A stretch of DNA of 64,000 nucleotides, taken from positions 607,323 to 671,322 of the forward strand of contig NW_006768784.1 in assembly GCF_000204055.1 (NCBI RefSeq), written 5' to 3'. Origin of the DNA: Melampsora larici-populina 98AG31. Its lineage: Eukaryota > Basidiomycota > Pucciniomycetes > Pucciniales > Melampsoraceae. This document shows, in pieces, positions 54,081 through 64,000 of the stretch (positions are counted from its first letter, which is position 1; each line of letters begins with the position of its first letter). Below the pieces are notes generated by a model. That model made no database searches. It saw only the letters and a program-made list of their open reading frames with translations, and was not told the origin of the DNA. The translations under genes were made by a program, and so were the position numbers.

Positions 54081-55711
54081 TGTAGAACTCCTACGCTGTG
54101 GAGCGTAGGCAGAGCCTCGAGGGGAAGAAACAACCCAAGTAGGATAAACCGCCAAGAGCCGTAACCAAAGCGCCGTTAAGCTGCCCTCAAAATACAATGA
54201 GACACTTCTTGCCAACCTTTCTACCACCCAAAATAAGCTTCCAACCTTGATTATCCAATCTACAAGCTTTTAGTTCAGCTTTAAGAATCCCCGTAAAGGT
54301 CCTACGGTTCAAAAACAGATGTAAACAAGCTGTTTTTTACTACGTTCCCCAATGCAGTTCTCAAAAAACTTTCCCGCAGCAAGTTAAAAAAAGTAATTAA
54401 ACCTTGATTTTCCTCCAAAACCTTGTTCTCCAACTTATACAGACCCCAACAATACCCTACACGTCCAAATCCCACTTAAACCCTGCAAGTTACAGGTGTA
54501 ACTCTTAAAAAAAACCCCTAGGGACTTAGGACAAAACCCCTAAGTTAGCTTAAGTAAAAATAAAAAAATAAAATAAAATCCAATCTTTTAAATTCCCACT
54601 TATAAGGGGATAAGAAGGAAACCACGATAAGGCTCAGCAACCGTAACCCTTATAATAAAAGGTAAGTCTTTTATTTAAAGACTTTTCGCCTACTCGCACC
54701 GCACTATCGAAGCGATGAAATAAGGAGAACTGACTAGCTATGCGGCTTTCTACCTTCCTTTTCTCTGCTTCTTCTTCCTAATCTAGAAGCTTTAAGTTGA
54801 TAGCGATAAAAGAAAAACTCAACCGATGCTCGAAGCTACAGATCCTTTGATCTTGTCAAGACTTGATAACGACGGAAAGAAAAAAGAACTTCTCAACACA
54901 CTCGCACACAACTTTGATTCGATACTCCGATACGATATATACGATACAACCCAAACTCGCACACAATCGATCAGAATCCTCCATTTTATACCCACCTCTT
55001 CGCAACCGGTCCCAGCCCTAACAAGACCTACTGTGAGTGTTTCTTGTCTCTATCACTCCTTTCTTCCAACCGATTCCTGATTTCTAACTGAATTGCTTGC
55101 TTATTCTGTTTTTCCTTTCTCTACTTCGTTTTCTCGTTTCGTTTATCTTCTGCTGTTTGGTTTAGACCGTTCCGATGCGAAACACCGTGGCCCAACTGGA
55201 ACTTCCAGTCCCTTTCCGTTCTCGCCACTGCCTCGCCACTACCGTCTACTTCACTCCTCCACACCCTATTCAACTCGGTCATCCCACCTCCATCGAGATC
55301 GATCGATCGGTCTCGCCCAATCTGGTAGGTTTCCTTTTCGTTTCTTCTGTGTAACCTTCCGCCACGCTGACTACCCCTTCTTCTTCTGTCTAATCTAGTT
55401 CTTTCCGCTGTAAGACCCCAATCGATCGTTTCCGTTGTAGCACATTCAGCCAGCCCCTTGTGTTCTTTTGCTCTAGCCTAGCTTGCTTTTTAGTCTAAGG
55501 CCTATTTGTAGCCAGGGCTTTGCCCTTTCTAGATTGATCTTGATGTAATGAAATGAAAAAAAAAAACAGGAAAAAAGCGAAATTGGAATAGATTGTATTG
55601 AGCCAAGAAGAGAGTGACTTGAGAGAAAAAAAAATAAAGAAATTAATTTTCTAAAAAATATGTCCTATATAAAGGACTCCCTAAAACACTTGAGTCAATT
55701 TGATTTCCACA
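54081..55711 (+). mobile_element. Solo LTR A, 1,631 bp
   Basis: It starts TGTAGAACTCC with a hairpin CCTACGCT / AGCGTAGG, ends TGATTTCCACA and is flanked by TTGT (54077-54080, 55712-55715). It is inverted relative to LTR B (55852-57641), with strong similarity over the first ~700 bp. A TATA-like CATTTTATACCC (near 54983) is followed by a GTGAGT donor-like site, as expected for an LTR promoter and leader. The open frame at 54826-55080 within it is not supported as a gene. Confidence 0.82.
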
Positions 55712-55734
55712 TTGTACCTTGGTTAACACTATCC

Positions 55735-55851
55735 ATCCATTCACTTTGCTCTTTAGGGTGAGCTAAGTATTTATTTACCTCAGATAGAACTCCCACCTTG
55801 GCCCGTTTCTTAGAAACCTGGCTGAGTTAGGAGTGGTTCGGGGGAGCCCGG
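55735..55851 (+). repeat. 175-bp direct repeat, second copy, left part
   Basis: It matches 53678-53795 and stops at CCCGG, where LTR B is inserted. The remainder of the copy continues at 57642 with CCGGTCCCGGG. The duplicated CCGG is the LTR's target-site duplication. Confidence 0.85.
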
Positions 55852-57641
55852 TGTGGAAATCAGAATCTCAGAAGATCCTTTTTTTATATCTCATCATTTT
55901 GTTATCTTCAAATCTTACAAATAATCTGCAGTTTGCATTTCTTTCAAGTTAGTTCTATTAACAATATATGAGCATTCATTTCTATGTTCTAAATTACACA
56001 TAAACAGAAGACAATCAATCCATGAAAGAAAACAAAGAAGAAAAATAAAGCAAATCTAAATGATGATAAATTCAAAAAGAATTCCCTATAAACAATCTTG
56101 ATCAATGGGAATGAGAAAAAAAAAGAAAGAAAGAAAGCAAGAAGCTCAACTCAAATGGAAATAAACACCAAAATCAACACTTCAAACCTTTTGATTCCAA
56201 AAAATCTAATTACCATCTATCTCCTTTAATTACTTCACCATCCTTAATCAGAATCTCTTTTCTTATTTTTCATGTTCACCTATGATTGATTTGAAAAATC
56301 GAACTTGATAAATGATGCTAAACATGCTGAATCTATTCAAAATCTTTATAGAAAAATTAGAGATCAATAAATAAAACACAAAACATATCAAGGACTTATC
56401 CAAAAGAATAGGTATTAAAAATCGAGTTTTTTTTGATTTGCAGAGGGAATAGCTTGAGGAAATGAGTGGAGAGGAGATTGATTGATTGGGTAGATAAGAT
56501 GGAGCTGGTGGCGAAATGAGGGGAAGGTTATGGCAAGATGGGTTGGATCAATAGCTCGATTAGCAAGTATCTGCTTGATTGATAAGAGTCTGAGGCTTGA
56601 TTTGACTCGGACCGACCTAAAAACAAAGAAAAAAGAAAAACAATTCAATGAGATTCAATTAGAAACAAGAAGAGGTCAGAAGTTTGAAATGATGAAAACA
56701 AAAGAAGGACTTACAGTTAGGTTATGTTAGGTTTGAGATAGAGCAAGGTGTTGGGTATAAAAAGGGGTTTTGATTGTTTTGTGTGTGAGGAGTGTGTCTG
56801 ATCGCGAAAGTGTGTGTTTGTGGTTTTCTTTTTTCTTTTTTGAGCGTTATTGAGTTATTTTTGATCATTATCGAGTTAGCACAGCGAGATTGTTCTCCTC
56901 GTTTCTTTTTCTTTGTCATCGAGTTGCTTTCTAGAAGAGAAAGCAGAAACCAAGTGAGGTATTGAATGTTAGTGTTCTTTCTTTAATTCATCGTATTGAT
57001 AGTTGAAGTCGCGAGTAAAAGGAAACAAGAGTTTTGAAAAAAAGACTTACTTTTATTAATAGTAAGGGTTGCTGAGGAGTGTTATCGGTGATTTTGGAAA
57101 CCCTTATACTTGGGATTTTGAAATTTGGATTTATTATTTTTTTTTTATTTTTTTTTTGTTGCTTATCTTACTTAGCTACCTAGGGGTTTTGGCCTAGGGT
57201 ATTAAGGTAGATTGGGCAGTTACAGGTGTAAGTAGCTGGGTTTTGGAGGTACTAGGGTGTGTAGGGTAGTTTCGGGATCTGTAGGAGTTGGGGAACAAGG
57301 TTTAGGTGGAATTCTAAGGTTTCTTTTTTTATCTCTTGCTGCGGGAATAACTTTTTGAGGAACTTTATTGGGAAAACATTGTAAAAGACATCTGTTTACA
57401 GTTTGTGTTTGAATTTTTTAACCTTTACGGGGATTCTTAAGCTGAACTAAAGCTTGTAGATTGGTATTTTCAAGGTTGGAGCTTAATTTTGGTGGTAGTA
57501 AGGTTGGCAAAGGAGTGTCTCACTGTATTTTGAGGGCAGCTTAACGGCGTTTTGGTTACGACTCTTGGTGGTTTATTCCCGACTTGAGTTGTTTCTTCCC
57601 CTCGAGGCTCTGCCTACGCTCCACAGCGTAGGAGTTCTACA
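55852..57641 (-). mobile_element. Solo LTR B, 1,790 bp, inverted
   Basis: On the minus strand it starts TGTAGAACTCC (from 57641) and ends GATTTCCACA (at 55852). It is flanked by CCGG (55848-55851, 57642-57645) and splits a repeat whose intact copy is at 53678-53852. It shares the CCTACGCT hairpin, a TTTTATACCC promoter-like box (near 56755) and a GTAAGT site with LTR A. The short open frames in it are not supported as genes. Confidence 0.85.
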
Positions 57642-57705
57642 CCGGTCCCGGGTCCGCGCCCTTTTTTCGCCACGGTTAAATTCCGTCATTTGGCGAGGCG
57701 CCGGG
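57642..57705 (+). repeat. 175-bp direct repeat, second copy, right part
   Basis: CCGGTCCCGGGTCCGCGCCC through GGCGAGGCGCCGG continues the copy interrupted by LTR B. Just beyond it lies the 3' side of the DIRS-like element, so the repeat could be a terminal repeat of that element; this is untested. Confidence 0.75.
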
Positions 57706-57946
57706 TGTATAGATCGGTGATCTCTTGGGTGTGCGGGTTTCTCGGCAATCCCTTCTAGTGAGGCTCGTGTAGAGTCTCAACTCGTTGAGTGACCCGCAAA
57801 CTCTATTCAAGATCGCTTATTCTGAACATCCACTTTTGATGTGTTGTAATCTCTCCGCGCAATCTACAATTACTCTATTGCGCATTTGTATGTACAAGGC
57901 TTCTACGGTATTTTCTCATCATTTCGTAATGTAAATCAAAGAAACC

Positions 57947-59087
57947 TTATTTGTTCCTTCTGTAAATCAACCACAGGAAATCCTTCGCTTCCTGTTTTTC
58001 TTTTTCTCCGTAACTTTTCAGATAAACATCTATCGCGTCTGATTTCCACCTTCCTGCCCTCATTATCCTCTCCTTTTCCCATCCTAAGTTGATCCTCAGT
58101 GACGCTCCTCCTACCCTGAAGGAGTGCCCAGACCACTCTCCGTGTCCGACTCCGGCCGTTCCCCATACTTTCTCTATTATCTTCGTGAATCTTGATTTTG
58201 ACAGTGTATGTCTTTCCCCATCTTCGAGGTACGAGAAGAGTATTGCTTTTTTCTCCCTTTCCGGGTGCTCCGCTTCTATCCATCTCTCCAGGGCTGCAAC
58301 TGGGTCTAGTACCGACGGCTGTTCGTTCAGCCTTTCGTTCACCACTAAATCGGTCCACTGTTTCTTTTTATTCTCTTTGTATTTTCCACTTACTTTATGA
58401 GTTGCACCTCCCCTGGTCTCGCTGTTTTGGCTTTCCACAGCTGCAGTGTTGCGGTCCTTCCCTTCTTTGAGTTTTCGAACGAAACGTCTTCTAGTTTTAT
58501 TGCACCTTCCTCTAGTGACTCCCTTATTAGCTCTCCAAGTCTGGCCATGCCCCAGAAAGCACATACCGCGATGGTCATCGTTTCGATAGAATGACTTCCA
58601 CTTAACGCCTAAAGGCGCTCATCACTTTTCTGAACACAAGCTTTACCTTGATAGGCAGCTTTTCTTTCTTTTCCACTATTGCTTTCTTCTCTTCGCTTCT
58701 CTCGCAAGACCTGATCAGCCATTCTACGAGTTGCTTATCGAATACCGGTTGCTTGTGATGCTTTGCTACGTGCCACGCCGTCAGACCGGCTAGGTACTTC
58801 TCTACAGTCTGTGCTTTGATCTCTCTCTTGGGTGCTGATCGTTTCTCCACTTCCGACGGGCCTGCCCATACCACAAAACCATAGACATCCTCTTCTGTCA
58901 TTTCCTCTTCGTTTATGAATTCCCTTCCGTTACTTTCTATGTACGCCTTGAATTTTTGTACCGCGCTCGAGTAGCTTTTCTTTGTGCTGTCCGCCCACGC
59001 ACCTCTCACTAAATGCTCCGTCACTAGTCCTTTCCATGTCTCGTCTTTAACTATCACTTTTTCGAAGTTGTTTTGTCCTTTCTTCAT
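57947..59087 (-). pseudogene. Tyrosine recombinase of the DIRS-like element
   Basis: From ATG 59087 the N-terminal core-binding domain reads 'STKKSYSSAVQKFKAYIES' and 'AQTVEKYLAGLTAWH'. The catalytic domain has Arg in 'FWGMARLGELI' (near 58550), 'HSFRVGG' (H-x-x-R, near 58110), Trp in 'GRWKSD' and Tyr in 'YLKSY', so all active-site residues are visible. Two interruptions occur: a one-base frameshift near 58604 after 'SAFRR', and a frame change near 58388 that a 62-nt intron (GTAAGT after 'GEVQLI', AG before 'LNEQPSVLD') explains well. The start overlaps the RT/RNase H frame. These enzymes insert circular cDNA. Confidence 0.8.
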
Positions 59088-61050
59088 ATTCTTTTTGTGA
59101 TTCGTATTGTATGTACGGTTCAAGGTGGTCCGGTATTTTCGGCTTAAGGAAGTACGACAGTTTCCTGGTTCCTCGTTCTCCTCTGGATAGTTGATCGGTG
59201 TGGTTGTCTCCGGTTCTGACGTATTTTTCCTCAATTTCCCCGCCTAAGTAAGTTAGTTCCTTTTGTAACAGCTTCCACTCGTCGTTGACTGCTCAATCCC
59301 GCGACTTTTGGTTCCTGATTGCCGCCTCCGTTCCGGTGTTATCTGTTAGCACTAAAAAACTCCTGCCTTCCATCTCTAACAGGTCTCGTGTCATCTCTAC
59401 CCCGATTCTCACTGCGACCGTTTCCAGCCATGCAATGCCGCGTTTCACACCTCTTTCGTCTACCTGGTTCCACCCGCTCCGTAACTTTGATTGCGACCAA
59501 TGCTTTCCGACTATTACCCCTATACCAAAACTCGTTGACGCGTCTCCAATCCAACCTATGTTTTCTACGCCTTTCTTGGGTATCAGCTTGTGGTTATCAA
59601 ACTTGGTCAGTACCTCTTCCCACTCTATCAGATCTTCTTTTACTTCATCCGGTAGACCCATGACGGCCAGTTCGTTCTTCCAGCCTGCTAACATTCTGTA
59701 TAGACTGGCATTGTAACATTTCATTTGAGGTAACATGTAAGTTACGTGGTTGAGCCTTCCTGTTAATTTTTGTATCGATTTGTGTGAGTGACTTCCTTTG
59801 TGATTTATCGCCTCTCTGATTTGTTCCAGCCTTTCTTGCCTTTTCTTTTCCGGTAGCCTTACTGACTTATCTTTTCCGTTCCATATAAAACCAATGTATT
59901 TTTGCTCAGTTTTAAATTTGGAGTACTTTCCTTCGTTGGTCATCACTCCCAACTCGGCACTGGCGGCTACTACGTCCACCATCGACACCTGGTCTCTCTC
60001 GCCTGCTATTCGTACAAACATGTTGTCGTCTACCCACCGGAACACCTCTAGGAAACTAAACTTCTCTTTCATGATCGCCCTCCACGCGTCCGCTGGACCA
60101 CTGAAGCTCCCGCATCCGGCCACCCCACCGAATGAGACTCTCGTGTCTAGGAGGAACCTTCCTTCCGCTGTTCTTAACATCAGGTACCTCCACTGGTTGG
60201 GGCTTGTTGAAATCTCCCGGTAGGCTTTTTCCCAGTCGAAGATCCCTAGTTCAAGGACCCCCTTCTCTTTGCTGAAAAAGGTAGCTACTATATTGAAATC
60301 GTCCCAACTGGTTTTGAAATCCTCTTTATCCACCAGGGCCTTAACTGATGTCAGATTTGCTTCTCTTTGTGGATAGGATAGATCAGTTATTGCTCTCGTC
60401 GATCCATCATTGTTTGTCACCATACCCATCGGGATGGTCCGAAAAAATCCCAGGGTTTTCAGCACCTCGTTTTCCGTGAACGGGCCGTACATTCGGCCTG
60501 CCGCTAGCTCTTTCGAAAGTTTTCTTCTAATTTCTTCCTTGTCCGTGTCGCTTGTTGCATGATTAGCGGGTGAGTAGAACTTTCTTCCCCATAGTCGGTG
60601 TTGGGGGATCCCTTGAGTGAAACCTTCCTTGAAACCCTTCAGAACGTAGCCATGTTTCTCCATCAGGTTCAGCGTCCTGAGAGTTCTCTCCCACGCATCC
60701 AACTTCATCTCGCACTTGACTTCCTTTGGCCACTTTCTATTCATGTGGTATCCTCCTTCCGGTAGGGTTTCCGGTAACGTGGGTATCGGCTGTTGGTATA
60801 TCTTACTGACCACCTTCTGTATCTCTTCTGATCTCTCTGTTGTGGCCTTGCTGGGTTCTCTTTCTACTTCCGCCTGCATTACCGTTGGACTCTGCGCTTT
60901 TTTGTTCACGTCTGGCTCACTTAGCTGGTCACTGCAGTTCTCTTCTGGCTCACTTTTCGCGCTCTCCGCTCTGCTCCTTGGCTCGCACGGTATGGGGCTG
61001 TATAAGCGGATGGGGACAGTAAACAAAACTGGTGTGAATTCATTGCACAA
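59047..61050 (-). pseudogene. Reverse transcriptase-RNase H of the DIRS-like element
   Basis: The frame is open from 61050 (no ATG at its edge) to a TGA at 59293-59295, then continues in the same frame to TAA at 59047. RT motifs are 'GSTRAITDLSYPQ' (near 60385), 'LGIFDWEKAYRE' (near 60235) and 'FRWVDDNMF' (near 60025), a WVDD variant of YxDD seen in some tyrosine-recombinase elements. RNase H signatures are 'GWIGDASTSFG', 'IAWLETVAV' and 'LVLTDNTGTEAAI'; after the TGA comes 'DNHTDQLSRG'. The last ~40 codons overlap the recombinase frame. The N-terminal ~100 residues are low-complexity. Confidence 0.82.
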
Positions 61051-61140
61051 ATTTCTTTATTACTTCACAAGTACTACCGAGCAAACTTATCGTCTCTGAG
61101 ACATCTCTCGCTCTCTTCTTTTTTTTTTTTTCTCGGTTAC

Positions 61141-62785
61141 TCACTCCTTGTTCTGCTCTTCTCCAGTCTTAGGGCCGTTACCCTGCCCCTTCCCCCTGTT
61201 TCCCCATCCTCCTGTTCCTGAACTCCTTCCTCTACCTCCACCTTGTCCGAATACTTGTATCGGATCCGACCTCTGCCCCGCGTTCCAGAACCCCGCCGCC
61301 TTCTTCTCCTTGTAGTTCGGGATCCAGTTGTTGCCTAGGTATCCTCCTTGTCTTCCTACAGATGCTCCTTGGCCATTCTGAATGCCTGCGTCTTACGGGT
61401 GCGCCGTATGGTGTGAGTTTGCGTCATTTTTTTTCTATTTGGTCTTGGAGGTTTCCGGACTTCCTCAACTCACTGTTGCTTGTGTTGTTGGTATACGCAA
61501 AACTCCTTTTTGCGCCGGACTTTGTTTGACCAGTCACCGGGTCTATCGACTCTTTTCCGCCGCCAGCCACGTAAGGGTTTTCCTGGAACCTTCTTTCACC
61601 GTTGTTTTCGGCCTCCTCTTTGGCTTCTCGCAGGATGTCCTCGTGCATATATCCGGCGTCGACCATCACACGTTTGCCGTTCATCTTCTTAACAACCATC
61701 ACGACTAATCGTACCTTCATGCGGTACCTGAGGGCTATCATCCAGCATTTGGTCGATCTCTTGATGTTCACGACGTTTTCTTTGTGCCTTCTGAACATTT
61801 TTGCGGCACCTGGCTTGTTGTACTCGGTCTCCAGATACTTGATAAAAAGATCCATTGCGTCTACCCAGAACCCGTACGTCATCAATAACTCTTCCGGTGG
61901 GGTCAATCCAGAGAAGGTAGCTGAGGTGTCATCCTCTTGTAACTCCTTTAGGGTTTTCGTTTTCTTCTTTCCCACTTGTCTGTGGTCTTTTTCAATCCAT
62001 GCGGGGTCAAACACCGTGAGTTGGACGTACGCTTTCAAGGTTTTCATTCTTGCGTCGAAGTATGGTGTGAGGGGGAGGAGTAAATGCCCCTCGATGGGCT
62101 TCCCGATCATGTAGGTTATCCCATCTTCTGTTTCTGTTTTGGTGTTGCCGATGATTGGTCTGTCAGCCTAGCGTGTGCGTCTGCTATGTCTGTCTCTGCT
62201 TTACTGACCAGAGTCGTCTTCCTCCTCACTGCTCTCTGCGCGCCTGCTCTTTTCCTTTTTTCCGCTTGTTGCCTTCGAGGTCTCCTCTCTCTTGCCTCTC
62301 TCTTCTTCGTCACCTTTGGCTCTTTTTCTCGCAGTTGGCATCCTCACTCCCTGGTCCTCGCTGTCGCTACCGCTTCCGGAGACGAGGGATGCAGTCCTCG
62401 GCCTCTTCGCCTGTGCCGTTTTGGTCTGCTGATTACGACTCCTGGGAACGTTTTTCCCTACGTTGTTGGTGATCGTGTCCCTCTCTTCCTGAGTTGGGGG
62501 AGCTCCTCCGTATACCGCGTTGAAGGCTCTTAGAATTTTGTCTGCTCTGTCCGAGTCACCCCAGTAGTACTCGTGTTTGGTTCTTTGCATCCACGCTGCT
62601 TTCCTGTCTTCTATTTCTACTTCTCCTGCGTGCGGAACAAATGGGAGCGAGTTAATGTCAGCCTTGTTTTGCCGTTTTCTACTTTTTTTTTTTTTTTTTT
62701 TTTTGACTGTTGTTTTCTTTTTTTTTCGGCACAGGTAACCGTTATATTTGGTTTCTCTTCCCTTTGGGTGAGGACATTTCTCCAT
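61141..62785 (-). pseudogene. gag-like protein of the DIRS-like element, broken
   Basis: The N-terminal piece (62785-62201) is highly charged with a Lys run and 'GSGSDSEDQG'. The middle piece (62110-61424) contains 'LLLPLTPYFDARMKTLKAYV' and 'FDPAWIEKDHRQ'. After a frame change near 61430 the tail is Gly-rich ('GQGGGRGRSSGTGGWGNRGK') and ends at 61141. Two stops separate the first and second pieces in the same frame. Position 5' of RT makes gag the likely role, presumably RNA-binding through the Gly/Arg tail. Sequence similarity to other gags could not be checked. Confidence 0.6.
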
Positions 62786-62922
62786 TTTATTTCTCTTTTG
62801 GTCATGGTATAGCCCATGCCTAGCCTCGGTGGTTAATGTGACCGGTGCACTTTTTTTCCCGTAGGATTTTCCGCCCTGCTCCTTCCTTGTCTAGACTCCT
62901 TTGGTGTCTTTGGTGCATCCGC

Positions 62923-64000
62923 TGTAGAACTTATAACCCAACAAGGGTTATACAGAGCTGGAAGAGTATAATCTACTAATATAATGACTAGTAGAAGTTG
63001 TCTAAGGACTGCTCTTCTAAAACAACACAATCAGAAAGAGCTCTGTTGTATTGAGTACTGATAAGGCACCAGAGAAATATATCTTCACACGTATTTTAAC
63101 TTCAAAAGCACACTTTGTATTACTATCAACACTGCTATAGTGTTATTCCCAATTGATAACTAAAGAAAATAAGCAATATCTGATTGATATTATTCCCAAT
63201 AAGTCTTTATGACTATAATACTAAAGTAAATTTCTCTTTATAGCTGTAATAAAGGGCGTATTTAAGTGACCAGGTACTATTAAAATAAGTTTATGATGAT
63301 AAACAAAATAATAATGGCGTAAATGATAAAGAAAAAAAGGGGAACAACAGTCCCAAAACCCTCTCAAAGTATATATAACAATGTACTAGAACTTTTACAA
63401 TGGTCAACAACCTCAAAACCAATCAAGTCCGCCCAAAATTCCCTAAAAACCCTATGATGACGCAATGTAATGATTTTGTTACTAATAAATGATGTAATTT
63501 TCACAGCTAAAAGTGATTTTTTCCTTGTAAACTAGCTGAAAACCAATTTTTGAGATTACGAATTTTTTTAGATGTGCTCCAATTTTTGATTACTAAAGTG
63601 CATCTTGTATCCCACGTGTTACTGATCATTTCTGACACCTACATGACCTACTTCTGATGAGTGATGAGTAAGATATTGAGCTGTGAAGTTAAGGTTTTGA
63701 GCATTACATGTTGACTTGTGAGTAAGATATTGAGCTGTGAAGTTAAGGTTTTGAGCATTACATGTTGACTTGTGACTGTAAATTCGAGATTCACACCAAT
63801 TCTTTATTTGCCTTATAACTTTTTACACACACTTCCGTTACTAATGATTTAAAGTTTGTACATTATGTAATCCATTCTTCTGCGTTGAATAAGCCATCTA
63901 CCAACGTATTCTGACGTCATTTGACATATGTAATTAGCTGAAAACCTCCATTTTCCACGAATTTCACCCATTTTCTCCACTTTTCACAGCTGCTACTCTC
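62923..64000 (+). mobile_element. LTR, left part, running off the window
   Basis: TGTAGAACTTATAACCC, a short loop and GGGTTATA form the start hairpin seen in the LTRs of this region. The following ~1 kb is AT-rich with a TATA-like AAGTATATATAAC near 63370. No right end or target duplication is visible before 64000. Whether it belongs to a full element or a solo LTR is unknown. Confidence 0.55.
63665..63772 (+). repeat. 54-bp tandem duplication
   Basis: Two identical adjacent units start TGAGTAAGATATTGAGC and end TACATGTTGACTTG (63665-63718 and 63719-63772; the first base of unit 1 is ambiguous). The perfect identity indicates a very recent duplication or an assembly effect. Confidence 0.88.

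Larger units (their letters stand above)
57706..62922 (-). mobile_element. DIRS-like tyrosine-recombinase retroelement (limits approximate)
   Basis: On the minus strand the genes run gag (62785-61141), RT/RNase H (61050-59047) and a tyrosine recombinase (59087-57947). This content defines DIRS-type and Ngaro-type elements, which use a recombinase instead of a DDE integrase and leave no target duplication. Terminal repeats were not resolved: nothing near 62800-62922 obviously matches 57640-57946. Frameshifts and stops indicate a degraded copy. The coding part is GC-richer than its surroundings. Confidence 0.82.

Noticed and set aside
54826..55080. Open frame of 84 codons as a gene
   Set aside because: It lies inside solo LTR A around its TATA-like box and is not kept in LTR B.
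58602..58655. A 38-nt intron (GTAAAG to TTTAG) in the recombinase
   Set aside because: It keeps phase, but the removed segment aligns in length with the usual recombinase linker, and 38 nt is very short for an intron here. A one-base frameshift is the simpler explanation.
62160..62210. A 37-nt intron (GTAAAG to GCTAG) joining the two gag pieces
   Set aside because: The phases do not join the observed frames; two stops simply separate the pieces.
1..64000. CRISPR arrays, operons or bacterial-type signals
   Set aside because: The window is eukaryotic: introns, LTR elements and DNA transposons; no regularly spaced repeats of CRISPR type exist.

Overview
This window looks like a repeat-rich stretch of a basidiomycete genome, most likely a rust fungus (Pucciniales). 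No species is claimed. The evidence is short GT-AG introns of about 60-85 nt in genes, dense and nested transposons of fungal type, candidate secreted proteins in a lineage-specific family, and three runs of N (3450-3549, 19736-20360, 47220-47319). I see no rRNA, tRNA or CRISPR array.

Region by region. 1-16925 is a decayed Ty1/copia retrotransposon broken up by at least five younger insertions: a Tc1/mariner-type MITE, a hAT element that carries its own MITE and a foldback repeat, a ~490-bp unknown element that itself carries a nearly intact Ty3/gypsy element, and a 780-bp foldback element. 18000-19735 holds a tandemly duplicated promoter and a candidate secreted-protein gene cut by an assembly gap. 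20361-21176 is the 5' part of a transposase-like zinc-finger gene on the minus strand. 23307-25339 is a five-exon C2H2 zinc-finger gene, probably a transcription factor. 26249-41938 holds three paralogous candidate effector genes (minus, plus, minus), separated by a 4-kb hAT element with clear ends and a PIF/Harbinger-type MITE. 43317-57641 is a field of MITEs, a Harbinger element that encodes only a Myb/SANT-like protein, and four LTRs that stand alone with their own target-site duplications. 57646-62922 is a tyrosine-recombinase (DIRS-like) retroelement on the minus strand. A further LTR starts at 62923 and runs off the window.

The most interesting biology is the three-gene family. Each protein has an N-terminal hydrophobic leader, then a conserved DLNxLP motif fitting the plant EAR consensus DLNxxP, a shared unrecognised core with NPSYYMWERIE, and a basic C-terminus resembling a nuclear localisation signal. 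Each gene has the same ATAAAAGGAA core promoter 75-103 bp upstream of the start. This suggests host-nucleus-targeted effectors that recruit TOPLESS-type corepressors. The leader, motif and tail are seen in the sequence; the function is inference.
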